Below are positions 35,701-43,786 of a DNA stretch of 64,000 nt, one piece after another. Each line of letters opens with the position of its first letter. Positions within the stretch are counted from its first letter, which is position 1. Source of the DNA: Oxalobacteraceae bacterium (lineage in GTDB: Bacteria; Pseudomonadota; Gammaproteobacteria; Burkholderiales; Burkholderiaceae_D). The DNA lies in NCBI GenBank assembly GCA_003537575.1, contig DPRS01000047.1, positions 55,063-119,062 on the forward strand, read 5' to 3'. The translations under genes were made by a program, and so were the position numbers. The notes beneath the pieces are model-generated. The model ran no database searches. It was not told the DNA's origin and saw only the letters and a program-made list of their open reading frames with translations.

Positions 35701-35835
35701 GATGCCGCCAGCGATACTGACGTCGACGGCAAGCTGAGCGGCCGCTTCATGATCGACTTGCGCACCGCAAGCCGGCAGGCGCACAGCAGCCTGAACCTGG
35801 CCGGCACGCCGGCGGCGCCGCAATTCAGTCGCTAA
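32716..35835 (+). CDS. winged-helix / long charged helix / TM / AsmA-like fusion protein
   Basis: A 1039-residue protein with four parts. Residues 25-75 (LSREQRKILKEIDGKASMGDLLAQLG...LLAEDYIREF) resemble a winged-helix fold. Residues 134-615 are almost all A, E, R, K and Q in repeats such as EEQARRQAEEDARRQAE, a coiled coil or single alpha-helix that would be about 70 nm long if fully extended. One membrane segment follows (about 650-672, LGALAMVVLAAAGLALLHVV). Residues 675-1039 match the AsmA-like pattern (QDAGAQFGQPVKIGALNLSLFPHPHW; SGRFMIDLRTASRQAHSSLNLAGTP). With no signal peptide, the helix should be cytoplasmic and the AsmA part periplasmic. AsmA-like proteins shuttle lipids or assist outer-membrane assembly; the cytoplasmic part is unusual. 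Divergent from an HTH/coiled-coil gene. Confidence 0.8.
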   Translation: MDNFTIFTKTAKGLGEALGKTKNLSREQRKILKEIDGKASMGDLLAQLGMGEIKLQVAIGKLLAEDYIREFGSSAPPGAHVDGETVFGLTVPAKIEAANSQLTIGDFFRAMEQPQSQSQGASLNFKNLPSLDADAARKAREEEAAQVEQARRAIEEEARRITERAQQQAAEMARRQAEQEARQAAEQARLEAEAKARQEAELARQRAAEQARLQAEEQARLQEQARAKQEAEVKARREAEERARKEAAEAERQARIRAEQEARRLAEEAARRAAEEREREREKEREKELARKEAEELARRQAEELARKQAEEQARLKAEEEARLAAEARAREEVEELARVQAEQARLAAEARAREEAEAQARREVEEQARKIAEEQAQKAAQEQTRAKAWEAARRAAEELAQREAEAKAKAEAELQERLRAEEEARRAAEEQARRQAEEDARRQAEEQARRKAEEQARLQAEEQARLAAEEQARREAEAQAEREARERARQEAEEAARLKTEEKARQKAEAKARKEAEAQAKREAREQARREVEEKARLEAEQKAQQAAEAKARKEAEQQAKREAREKERQAAEEAARLKAEEAARAKAEKAASKAAQQAAASAAKDAAASAAEQLALQEAPEAMPEESTAPPVSDGGMRLALSVNFGKLVRLGALAMVVLAAAGLALLHVVPFNGRLTQLEQDAGAQFGQPVKIGALNLSLFPHPHWRLQQVAIGDQGQIAMPRVNAGVELGSLFSGTMQFKSMELVSPVVNDEGLGWILFGRSSNAAWQSASLSATDVRLRSRHMQLPAFDASAELDGESSWRKIMLRASAEKLHIDLQRAAGALRFELIANDIVLPFGGSLAFDTFNASGTVAPDALEIGKFTGVVHDGTVSGAGVLRWKDGWSLTGEAQARQLTPAKLAPALLQSGALDGSFKYAMQATEAGTLFASPQIRGSFSIGNGVLLGVDMASQVMGQAGSGKTSFNEISGDFTLAGGKLQLSRMRLTAGLLSAAGDAASDTDVDGKLSGRFMIDLRTASRQAHSSLNLAGTPAAPQFSR

Positions 35836-35886
35836 GCCGCGCGGCGCTTGACCGCGACGGCAGGCGCTTGACGGAGCCGGAGCGGA

Positions 35887-36303
35887 TTACGATGCCACGC
35901 CGAACAGCTTGCGCAAGGGGGCGAAGAGTCCGCCTGCCGGCGCCTCCTTGCCGGAAAGCCGATCGACATAATCGCGCACCAGGGCGCGGTCGGCGGGATT
36001 CATGCCGATGAACTGGACGCCGAAGGAATCGCCCAGAACGTGGCGGATGCGGCCGCGCGCGCTGAAATGCCGGGCGACCGGCGCCGGCAGATAAATGATG
36101 ATCGAAGCCGGCAAGTCGACATGGCAACCGGCGAAGCGATGCTTGACGCTGATGCGGATGCCGCCCTCACTGATATCGACGGCATTGGTGACTTCGATGA
36201 AGCCATCGCCATTGATGTGCACGCGCACCGGCGCATGGCGATCGGGGACGACGCGCATGAATTCGCGCCGGTTTGCCGCTGGCATACTGGTCTTGTCAGG
36301 CAT
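35887..36303 (-). CDS. PilZ-domain c-di-GMP-binding protein
   Basis: A 138-residue protein. NRREFMRV carries the RxxxR motif and DISEGGIRI the D/NxSxxG motif, the two c-di-GMP contact points; the barrel continues to GRIRHVLGDSFGVQFIGM. The last 30 residues are not domain-like. GGGGAGA is 8 nt before the ATG at 36303, which decides that start over a longer frame. It is convergent with the AsmA-fusion gene. A diguanylate cyclase gene at 51.9 kb could supply its ligand. Confidence 0.85.
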   Translation of the reverse strand: MPDKTSMPAANRREFMRVVPDRHAPVRVHINGDGFIEVTNAVDISEGGIRISVKHRFAGCHVDLPASIIIYLPAPVARHFSARGRIRHVLGDSFGVQFIGMNPADRALVRDYVDRLSGKEAPAGGLFAPLRKLFGVAS

Positions 36304-36500
36304 GGGTGGTCTCCCCTTTTTAATCCAGTGTACGAACAGAAATTTCCACTGTCTATTTGCAGCGCCGCAAAGCGCTCGTGGCGACACAGTCTTTAACAAA
36401 CTGTGGCATAACAGGCGGGGTGCTTCAGCGCAGGCGGGCAGAAAAAGCCGGAACTTTGTTGAACAAAGTAGTTTCAATAATGTCCTACCGGCTATAAATC

Positions 36501-36737
36501 ATGAACGCTGAATCTACAATGGAACCTACACGGGAAGAAATACTGGCCAGTCTGGCCAAGGATGTATTCAATAAGCGCCAACGCTTGCTACAAGCGGTGC
36601 AGGCTAGCGCGCAAATACAGGACGGCGATGCGGCACCGGCGCTGGAAGCCGAATACCGCGCAGCCGAAGAGGAGTACAGCCTGGCCAGGGCCGCCTTCGC
36701 GCGCGCCATGAAAATGGACAAGCCGGCCGTCGGCTAG
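36501..36737 (+). CDS. hypothetical protein, 78 residues, helical
   Basis: A short, Ala/Glu-rich, probably all-helical soluble protein (EEILASLAKDVFNKRQRLLQAVQAS; EAEYRAAEEEYSLARAAFARAMK). No family recognised. An ATG at 36519 is an alternative start. It is followed 31 bp later by another small gene on the same strand, so the two may be a transcription unit. Confidence 0.5.
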   Translation: MNAESTMEPTREEILASLAKDVFNKRQRLLQAVQASAQIQDGDAAPALEAEYRAAEEEYSLARAAFARAMKMDKPAVG

Positions 36738-36768
36738 CGGACGGCGCCGCGACGACAAGGAGAAAACC

Positions 36769-37035
36769 ATGTCCCCATGCCCAGCCTGTGTCGCCCTGGA
36801 GGGCGCGCCCGTCACCACCGCTCCGCACGCCAATCTGCTGCTATATACCGAAACCGGAATCAATTTCTGGGAAAAAGCTACAGGACTGGCCGACTATTAC
36901 CTCTGCCATGAATGTGGCACCGCCTGGGAACGGGATCTCGCGCGCAGCGAGCCGAACGCCGTATGGAAGCATGCGACAAGGCCGCTGGAAGGCGAAGACA
37001 CCGTCAAGGATATCGTGCGCAGGCACGATCTTTGA
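36769..37035 (+). CDS. hypothetical protein, 88 residues, zinc-ribbon-like
   Basis: Two CxxC pairs, CPAC (residues 4-7) and CHEC (about 46-49), frame a short beta-rich segment and suggest a single zinc site. The remainder (AWERDLARSEPNAVWKHATRPLEGED) has no clear similarity. AAGGAGAAAACC precedes the ATG, a good ribosome site. Function unknown; it is convergent with the DMT exporter. Confidence 0.55.
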   Translation: MSPCPACVALEGAPVTTAPHANLLLYTETGINFWEKATGLADYYLCHECGTAWERDLARSEPNAVWKHATRPLEGEDTVKDIVRRHDL

Positions 37036-37045
37036 TGGTCATTGA

Positions 37046-37082
37046 GCTGTCTTCGCCGCCACCTTAGCGGCGCGAAGACAGC
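37046..37082. terminator. hairpin between convergent genes, overlapping the DMT stop codon
   Basis: GCTGTCTTCG (37046-37055) and CGAAGACAGC (37073-37082) are exact inverted copies with an inner CCGC/GCGG. There is no T-tract, so Rho-independent action is doubtful. Confidence 0.45.
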
Positions 37083-37963
37083 ACGATGCCGCCGACGATC
37101 AGCAGGAAGGCGGCACCGTGGTACGTCTGCGGCAGTTCGCCGAGGATGGCGGAAGACATCAGCGCGGTAAACAGCGGGATCAGGTTGGTGAAAAAGGCCG
37201 CAATGTTTGGCCCGACACGCGCGACGCCGGCGCTCCAGAAGCCGAGCGCAACGATGGCCGGCAAGGTCGACACATACAGCAGCCCCAGCCCCAGCGTCCA
37301 GCCCCACTCGAACTTCACCTCGCCCAGCGCCCATTCGCCGCCGGCGAAGGCTGCCGACCAGGCGGCGCCGAACATGACCTGCGCCAGCAGGAAGCCGCTC
37401 CAGTTCTTGCGAATCGACGCAGGCTCGGTGGGATGTGCCAGCAGCCAGCTATAGATCGACCAGACGATGGTGGCGATGATCATGATGATGTCGCCCGGGA
37501 CCAGATGCAGTTTCAGCAGCGCGTGCCAGTCGCCGCGGCACAGCACCAGCAACACGCCGACGATCGACAGCAGGGCGCCGGCGATCTGCTTGCCGGAAAA
37601 GCGCACACCGAAAAACACGCGGCCGATTGCCATCATGAAGATCGGCATGCTGGCGCCGACCAGGGTGACGTTGATCGGCGAAGAGGTATGCAGCGACAGG
37701 TACAGCAAGCCGTTATACAGACCAGTGCCCAGCAGGCCCAGCACGGCGAAGCGCTTCCAGTGCGGCCACAGGCCGCTGTCCCGGCGCAGCACCGCGCGGC
37801 CGAGCGGCAGCAGAATCAGCAAGGCGACTCCCCAGCGCACGGAATTGACGAGAAACGGTGATGCCAGGGTGCTCATCATGCGCCCGGCGATGGCATTGCC
37901 GGCCCAGAGGAACGGCGGAATGAGCAGCATCAGGACGGTAGAAAAGGTCAGCGGATGATTCAT
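37064..37963 (-). CDS. DMT-superfamily (EamA) transporter
   Basis: A 299-residue inner-membrane protein with about ten hydrophobic helices in two EamA repeats. The first begins LIPPFLWAGNAIAGRMM; the second includes GFWSAGVARVGPNIAAFFTNLIPLFTALMSSAILGE, the typical family ending. Members export amino acids, metabolites or drugs; the substrate is not predictable. It lies 88 bp downstream of a DUF6064 gene on the same strand. Confidence 0.87.
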   Translation of the reverse strand: MNHPLTFSTVLMLLIPPFLWAGNAIAGRMMSTLASPFLVNSVRWGVALLILLPLGRAVLRRDSGLWPHWKRFAVLGLLGTGLYNGLLYLSLHTSSPINVTLVGASMPIFMMAIGRVFFGVRFSGKQIAGALLSIVGVLLVLCRGDWHALLKLHLVPGDIIMIIATIVWSIYSWLLAHPTEPASIRKNWSGFLLAQVMFGAAWSAAFAGGEWALGEVKFEWGWTLGLGLLYVSTLPAIVALGFWSAGVARVGPNIAAFFTNLIPLFTALMSSAILGELPQTYHGAAFLLIVGGIVLSSRR

Positions 37964-38050
37964 ACGACAGGGAAATTGGAACAGAAGCAGTTTGGCGCCT
38001 GCGCAAAATCACGCAAATGCAGGCTGGCGAGGATGAAAGGATACTCCATT

Positions 38051-38776
38051 TCAAGAATAGCTGTGAGGCAATGACATGTCTTGAGCGGACTGTGAAGCAG
38101 CCGGCTTCCACGCCGCCAGCAGCAGTGCCAGCAAGGTGGCGGCGGGCGCTACCCATGCATCCGGCGCGTCCATGGTGAACAGCGTCGCTCCGCTGATGGC
38201 ACACCACAAGAGCGGCACGGGCAACAGCAGCGCCGGCGCGCGGGAGGCAAATGACAGCAGGCCCAGTGTCGCGACCGCGGTCGGGTCTGGCGCCAGGCCG
38301 AACATCTCCAGTTGCTGCCATGGCCGTCCGCTGATGGCGGCAAGCAGCGGATAGACAAACAGCCCGAAAACGGCGATGCCGAAAGCAGCACGGGCCATCA
38401 AATTGCGTAATGGCGGGAAGACGAGCCGGCCGCGTACCGTGCCCAGCCAAAGCAGCAGCAAGGCCTCGGCACCGAAGCCATACGCAAAGTAATCTGCCGC
38501 CCAGTTGACCGGCGCATAACGCTTGAAAAGGAACGCCCAGGCGACCCACAGCCAGCATGCCGCCAGCAAGCCGGCGGCAATCCTTGCGCTTGCCGCTCGC
38601 CGTCGCAAAGCGCAGGCAAGGATAGCAATGCCCATTGCAGCGGCGGCCAGGTGGCCGGGCCAGATTGCAGCGTTATACAGTTCGAACAGGCGATAGTAGG
38701 TACGCGGCGAAAACATCAGCAAGTCCGCCAGCGAATATGTTGACCATGTCTCCCATGCCGCCCGCCAGCTGCTCAT
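38051..38776 (-). CDS. DUF6064 family membrane protein
   Basis: A 241-residue protein with about seven hydrophobic helices. The N-terminal LADLLMFSPRTYYRLFELYNAAIWPGHLAAAAMG is characteristic of DUF6064, a family without known function. The ATG at 38776 overlaps the stop of the aldo/keto reductase by 4 nt (ATGA), so the two are translationally coupled, which also fixes this start over longer frames. Confidence 0.7.
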   Translation of the reverse strand: MSSWRAAWETWSTYSLADLLMFSPRTYYRLFELYNAAIWPGHLAAAAMGIAILACALRRRAASARIAAGLLAACWLWVAWAFLFKRYAPVNWAADYFAYGFGAEALLLLWLGTVRGRLVFPPLRNLMARAAFGIAVFGLFVYPLLAAISGRPWQQLEMFGLAPDPTAVATLGLLSFASRAPALLLPVPLLWCAISGATLFTMDAPDAWVAPAATLLALLLAAWKPAASQSAQDMSLPHSYS

Positions 38777-39711
38777 GCCAGCTTCTCGACATGGTCGATC
38801 ATGCGCCGGCGCATAGCCGGATCTGGCAGGCGACCGCGGGCGGCACCCATGTTTTCGCGCACGTGCGCCACATTCGAGGTGGCCGGAATCGCGCAGGTGA
38901 TGTCCGGGTGCGAGACGATGAACTTGAGCAGGAATTGCGCCCAGTTGGCGCAATCGATCTCGACGGCCCAGGCCGGCAGCGGATGGCGCTTGACGGCATC
39001 GATCAGCGCGCCCTGGCGGAAAGGCCGGTTGGCGATCACCGCCATGCCGCGCTCGCGCGCCAGCGGCAGGATGCGGTTTTCCACTTCGCGGTCGAGGATG
39101 TTGTAGGTGACTTGCACGAAATCGAGCGGCTGACTTTGCATGATGCGCTCGAACTCGGCATGGCGTCGTCCTTCGGAAGTGGTGATGCCGGCATAACGCA
39201 AGCGCCCTGCCTTCTTCATCGCCAGCAGCATCGGCACGTGTTCTTCCCAGGACAGGAGATTATGCACCTGCAGCAGGTCGAATTTCCCAATGCCCCAGTG
39301 GCGGCGCGAAGTTTCGATCTGTTCCGGACCGCGCTCGTCCGAGGCGGTCCAGACCTTGTCCGCCGCAAATAGCTGTTTCGGCATGCCGAGCTTTTGCAAG
39401 CTCTCACCGATCACTTCCTGCGCCGAGCCATACATCGGCGAAGAATCGATCATGCGCCCGCCCGCTGCGAAAAAATTGCGCATGACATCCGTGCAGGCGG
39501 CGCGGGCGGCGGGGTCGTTGCCGACATTGAAGGTGATCCAACTGCCCAGACCGATGGCGGGCAAGGCTTCGCCGGAAGACGGGACCGCCCGAGTCAGGAT
39601 GGCTTGCGGCTGCGCCGGCTGGGCATGCGCCGCGGGCAAGAGCGGCGCGGCGCCCAGTGCGAGCATCGATTGCAGCAGCTGGCGGCGGCGCAAGGAAAGG
39701 GATTTCCGCAT
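38773..39711 (-). CDS. aldo/keto reductase with Tat-type signal
   Basis: A 312-residue (beta/alpha)8 oxidoreductase. The N-terminus (SLRRRQLLQSMLALGAAPLLPAAHAQ) has twin arginines, a hydrophobic stretch and an Ala-rich cleavage site, so it is likely exported folded by the Tat system with its cofactor. The core has the active-site region GGRMIDSSPMYGSAQE (Asp and Tyr present) and LLQVHNLLSWEEH. GGGAG sits 7 nt before the ATG at 39711. Periplasmic aldo/keto reductases are uncommon; a DUF6064 membrane protein is encoded directly downstream with overlap and may be a partner. Confidence 0.8.
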   Translation of the reverse strand: MRKSLSLRRRQLLQSMLALGAAPLLPAAHAQPAQPQAILTRAVPSSGEALPAIGLGSWITFNVGNDPAARAACTDVMRNFFAAGGRMIDSSPMYGSAQEVIGESLQKLGMPKQLFAADKVWTASDERGPEQIETSRRHWGIGKFDLLQVHNLLSWEEHVPMLLAMKKAGRLRYAGITTSEGRRHAEFERIMQSQPLDFVQVTYNILDREVENRILPLARERGMAVIANRPFRQGALIDAVKRHPLPAWAVEIDCANWAQFLLKFIVSHPDITCAIPATSNVAHVRENMGAARGRLPDPAMRRRMIDHVEKLA

Positions 39712-39912
39712 GCAAATACTCCCGAAAGCGTGCATGGCCATTTCCGGCCAGATGTGGCAGCTGACAGGGCCGCTGACAGAGCAGCTGACAGGCGCGGCCT
39801 TCAGTATAAAAATCCAGTATAAAGAAGAAAGCGCCGGCACCAAGCCTGACTGCTTTTGTCCAAGCAGCCGGGAAGTCCGGCAGCTGCATGGCAAGAAGCA
39901 ACAGACATCAGC

Positions 39913-41241
39913 ATGAATGCACGCATTCTTTCTTCAGTCAGCATGGCAATCCTGTTGCTCGGTTCTGCTTGCCTTGCGCCGGCAAGCCCACCAGCCGGCG
40001 TTCGCTGGCTGGGCGAGATGGAAATTGCCTCAGGCCGCGGCGAAAAGGGGCCGTGGCAGCAGAACGATTCGCGCTACGACTATGTCGATGATCCGAGTGT
40101 GGCGATCCATGCTTCCGGCGATATCGACGTGGCCTGGGTCGCGCAGAAGACCAAGGATGTGTTCTTTCAAACTATTTCCGCGGATGGCGCGAGGCAAGGT
40201 GAGCCCGTCAACGTTTCGCGCAACCCGGCGACTTTTTCCTGGCTGCCGCGACTGGTGATCTCGCCCAAAAATCCGAAAAAGATCTATATTCTCTGGCAGG
40301 AAATCATCTTCTCCGGCGGCTCGCATGGCGGCGATATTCTCTTCGCCTATTCGGAAGATGGCGGCGCGACGTTTTCCGCGCCACGCAACCTGTCGTCCTC
40401 GATGGGCGGCGACGGCAAGGGGCGGCTGACCCGCGACATCTGGTCGAATGGCAGCCTTGATCTGGCGCTTGATAACAAGGGCGCGCTGTACGCCGCCTGG
40501 ACCGAGTACGAGGGCATGCTGTGGCTGGCGCGCTCGTCCGATGGCGGCAAGAGTTTTTCACTCCCGCGCAGGATCGCCGGCGACAAGCGGCTGCCTGCGC
40601 GCGCGCCGTCGCTGGCCACCGGCCCCGGGAACACCATTTACCTTGCCTGGACCGTCGGCGAAGACCCGGCCGCCGCCATCCGCGTGGCCAGGTCGGACGA
40701 TGGCGGCGATACCTTCGGCAAGCCGCAACTGGTAGGCGCCGGGCAGGGCCATGCGGATGCGCCGAAGCTGGCGCTGGATGCCGGCGGCGTGCTGCACCTG
40801 GCCTATGCGCAAAGCACCGGCGGGCCGCTCGGCCGCTATCTTGTCCGCCATGCGCGTTCGCTTGACGGCGGTAAAAGCTTTGAGGCGCCGCGGACGATTT
40901 CGACGCCATCGCCAGATGTGCCGACTGGCGCCGCTTACCCAGCCCTGACGAGCGATGCGCAAGGCCGCCTTCTCATGCTCTGGGAAGCGTATCCAGATCC
41001 GGCATCGGCGCCGCGCGGCCTGGCATTCGCCGTTTCTGCCGATGGCGGCAAGACGTTCACGCAGCCGGCCATGGTGCCCGGCAGCCGCGATCCCGCAGGC
41101 GGCGTCAATGGCAGCCAGCAGGGCATGCTGATGAAAAAGCTGGCAATGAATGGCAACGGCGCCATCGCCGTGGTCAACAGCAGCCTGGAGCCGGAGGAGC
41201 GCAGCCGGATATGGCTGATGCGCGGAACGTGGCCGCGTTAG
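39913..41241 (+). CDS. secreted sialidase-fold protein (Asp-box repeats)
   Basis: A 442-residue exported protein. It has a signal peptide (SSVSMAILLLGSACLAP), possibly lipoprotein-like but with a poor lipobox. Five Asp boxes mark a six-bladed propeller: SEDGGATF, SSDGGKSF, SDDGGDTF, SLDGGKSF and SADGGKTF. Such propellers occur in sialidases and in many non-enzymatic binding proteins. I do not see a clear catalytic Arg triad, so enzymatic activity is uncertain. It is divergent from the Tat-type reductase. Confidence 0.75.
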   Translation: MNARILSSVSMAILLLGSACLAPASPPAGVRWLGEMEIASGRGEKGPWQQNDSRYDYVDDPSVAIHASGDIDVAWVAQKTKDVFFQTISADGARQGEPVNVSRNPATFSWLPRLVISPKNPKKIYILWQEIIFSGGSHGGDILFAYSEDGGATFSAPRNLSSSMGGDGKGRLTRDIWSNGSLDLALDNKGALYAAWTEYEGMLWLARSSDGGKSFSLPRRIAGDKRLPARAPSLATGPGNTIYLAWTVGEDPAAAIRVARSDDGGDTFGKPQLVGAGQGHADAPKLALDAGGVLHLAYAQSTGGPLGRYLVRHARSLDGGKSFEAPRTISTPSPDVPTGAAYPALTSDAQGRLLMLWEAYPDPASAPRGLAFAVSADGGKTFTQPAMVPGSRDPAGGVNGSQQGMLMKKLAMNGNGAIAVVNSSLEPEERSRIWLMRGTWPR

Positions 41242-41350
41242 CTGGTCTGATGAAAAATATCTGTCAAGCCAGCAGGCAGGCAAGCCGGTACAATCACTGA
41301 TGTTTTCTTCAACCAGTGTTGGCCCTGCAGAGATGCCCGCCCAGACCCGT

Positions 41351-42139
41351 ATGAAAATCCAGTTCGCCTCCGACCTGCATTACGAATTCCTCGAAAAGCA
41401 GTTCCCCGATTACCGCATCATCGAGCCGGCCGGCGCCGACGTGCTCGTGATCGCCGGCGACATCCATCGCGGCGCCATGGCGATCGAGACCTTCGCCGAC
41501 TGGCCTGTGCCGGTGGTGTATGTGCACGGCAATCACGAGATGTACCGCCTGCAGTACGAAACCATACTGGCCGAACTCCAGGCAAAGGCGCAGGGTAGCA
41601 ATGTGCATTTTCTGGAACAGGGCGAACTGATGCTGGATGGCGTGCGCTTTCTCGGCACCTGCCTGTGGACCGATTACCGGCTTGCGCCGTTTGAAGAAGC
41701 AGCGGCGATGCAGGCCGCTGAAGGGATGCTGCCCGACCACAAAGTGATCCGCTATGGCGAAGGCATATTTTCCGCCAAGGACGCGCAAGGCATCCACGTG
41801 CAATCGCGCGCCTGGCTGGAAGCAAAGCTGGACGAAGAATTCGCCGGCCCGACCGTGGTGGTAACTCACCACGGCCCGCACCCGAGTTCAGTGCATGAGC
41901 GTTTTGCTGGCTCCATCATCAACACCGCCTTCGTCAGCGACCTGACACCGCTGTTCGGTCGCGCCGACCTGTGGATCCACGGCCATGTGCACGACAGTTT
42001 CGATTATGAGATCAATGGCACTCGCGTGGTCACCAACCCGCGCGGCTATGCCACCAACCGGCTGGCGGCAGCTTCGCCGGAAGAGTTGGTCTGGGAAAAT
42101 CCAGCGTTTGATGCCAGATGCGTGATTGCGCTGAGCTAG
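41351..42139 (+). CDS. calcineurin-like metallophosphoesterase
   Basis: A 262-residue cytoplasmic phosphoesterase. The metal-binding motifs are in order: DLHYE (D-x-H), GDIHRG, GNHEM, THHGPH and GHVH. The DLH/GDIH/GNHE set matches the small bacterial phosphodiesterase branch. The first ATG (41351) at MKIQFASDLH is used; an in-frame ATG 17 codons earlier is not conserved-looking. Substrate unknown (cyclic nucleotides, diadenosine polyphosphates or phosphodiesters are possible). Confidence 0.85.
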   Translation: MKIQFASDLHYEFLEKQFPDYRIIEPAGADVLVIAGDIHRGAMAIETFADWPVPVVYVHGNHEMYRLQYETILAELQAKAQGSNVHFLEQGELMLDGVRFLGTCLWTDYRLAPFEEAAAMQAAEGMLPDHKVIRYGEGIFSAKDAQGIHVQSRAWLEAKLDEEFAGPTVVVTHHGPHPSSVHERFAGSIINTAFVSDLTPLFGRADLWIHGHVHDSFDYEINGTRVVTNPRGYATNRLAAASPEELVWENPAFDARCVIALS

Positions 42140-42321
42140 CGCCACCATGCTTGCAGCGCACTGCAAGATATCACGGGGTTCCCATAAAAGTGCATGGATA
42201 GAATGATTTTGGTGCGCATTGCGCGCGCCTTATCATCTTCATGTGCTTTTTCCCCAGTGCCGTGTGGCCGTGCCACGAAAAGGCTGGCATATCAATTGCT
42301 AATAGGAAAATTCCTTTAGTA

Positions 42322-43626
42322 ATGAAAGTGCCATCAATGAAATTCCATCTTCATCCCCTTCTTGCTGCTCTTACCCTTGCCTTTGGCATATCCGCACCTG
42401 CCTTTGCCGCGGATGGGCATATGCATAAAAAACCCGTCAAGACCCCGGCAGCCGATGTTGCCTTTCCATTGCAACCCCTTGCAGAGCAACCTGGAGAAAT
42501 TGCCGTGCCGGGCGCAAAGGATAAGGTGTTTTATGTGCCCTCGACCGTGGACACCATCATGTGGGGCTATTTGCCGAATGCCGCTGACAAGCCTGTGCTG
42601 ACCGTGCCATCCGGTGCTACTGTCGTGTTTGATACGCTTTCCCATGAAGGATTGATTGAAGACCAGGGACGCAACCCGGTGCAGTACTTCACCAGCCAGG
42701 GTGTGCCTGCCAACATGATCCTGAAGGATGCAGTCGCCATCACGCAGTCGCGCGTGCCGCATGATTATGCCAAGGACGGTCCGCACATTGTCACCGGCCC
42801 TGTTGCCATTGAAGGCGCTGAGCCGGGCGACGTGCTGAAGGTCGAAGTGCTTTCGATTGTCCCGCGGGTTCCCTATGGCGTCGTCTCCAATCGTCATGGC
42901 AAGGGCGCGTTGCCGGGTGAATTTCCCGAGACGCCCAAGCCTGACGCCGACGCAAGCGCTGCGCAGCCGGAAAAGTTCCACAACGTTTCAGTGTTCACAC
43001 CGATCCGTAAATCCCGGGATGGCTATTGGGAAGGCGTGATGAAGACCAGGGGTGGCAAGGAAGTGGCCTTCCCGACCGCGCCATTCATGGGCATCATGGG
43101 GGTGGCAGCAGCCACCACAGAACCAGTGCATTCCGTGCCACCCGGATTCTATGGCGGCAATATGGACATCAATGACCTGGGGGTTGGCAGCACGGTTTAT
43201 TTGCCTGTGTTCGTCAAGGGCGCCAACTTCTATACCGGCGACCCGCATATGGTGCAGGGCGATGGAGAGGTGGCGCTGACTGCGCTGGAACACTCGCTGC
43301 GTCCCACTTTCCGTCTGACCCTGCTGAAGAAGGGCGACAAGCGCATTCCATCCGCTTCCGGTTCGCTGCAGCGTCCGTTTGGCGAAACCCGTGAGCACTG
43401 GATTGCCATCGGCCTGAATACCGACCTTGACGAGGCAATGAAGGATGCCGTGCGCGAATCGATCCGCTTCCTGACTGAAAAGCTCGACATGGACCGCGCC
43501 ATTGCTTATGCCTATCTGTCTGCTGCAACCGATTATCAGGTTTCGCAGGTGGTCGACAAGACTAAAGGAATCCACGCAATGATCCGCAAGTCGGATTTCA
43601 AGAACGTAAGCGCTGCAAGCAAATAA
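42322..43626 (+). CDS. secreted acetamidase/formamidase family protein
   Basis: A 434-residue protein with a signal peptide (ending ISAPAFAAD). The mature region has the family landmarks WGYLPNAADKPVLTV, FDTLSHEGLIED, GPVAIEGAEPGDVLKVEVL, FMGIMGVAAA and PPGFYGGNMDINDLGVGSTVYLPV. It would hydrolyse formamide or a related amide in the periplasm, releasing ammonia. Two ATGs (42322 and 42337) are possible; I use the first. A terminator follows. It is adjacent to the cyanophycin locus, with no shown link. Confidence 0.87.
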   Translation: MKVPSMKFHLHPLLAALTLAFGISAPAFAADGHMHKKPVKTPAADVAFPLQPLAEQPGEIAVPGAKDKVFYVPSTVDTIMWGYLPNAADKPVLTVPSGATVVFDTLSHEGLIEDQGRNPVQYFTSQGVPANMILKDAVAITQSRVPHDYAKDGPHIVTGPVAIEGAEPGDVLKVEVLSIVPRVPYGVVSNRHGKGALPGEFPETPKPDADASAAQPEKFHNVSVFTPIRKSRDGYWEGVMKTRGGKEVAFPTAPFMGIMGVAAATTEPVHSVPPGFYGGNMDINDLGVGSTVYLPVFVKGANFYTGDPHMVQGDGEVALTALEHSLRPTFRLTLLKKGDKRIPSASGSLQRPFGETREHWIAIGLNTDLDEAMKDAVRESIRFLTEKLDMDRAIAYAYLSAATDYQVSQVVDKTKGIHAMIRKSDFKNVSAASK

Positions 43627-43671
43627 GCCTGCATCCAGCCCGAATCGCCGCCCGCCTATCAGGTAGCATCA

Positions 43672-43706
43672 GCACATTCCCCCGGTTGCAGGGAATGTGC
43701 TTTTTT
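43672..43706 (+). terminator. Rho-independent terminator after the amidase gene
   Basis: Perfect 10-bp stem GCACATTCCC/GGGAATGTGC with a 9-nt loop and six Ts. Confidence 0.9.
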
Positions 43707-43786
43707 ATTGGCAGCGGTGCGACGGCAGTGGCTGCCGGTTTTGTCCATCTCGCGAGCGGTGCGCCGGTCCAATCAGCATTCGCCTG

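Noticed and set aside
34020..35807. 595-residue open frame antisense to the AsmA-fusion gene
   Set aside because: Ser/Arg/Ala low-complexity reading of the charged-helix repeats; no domain.
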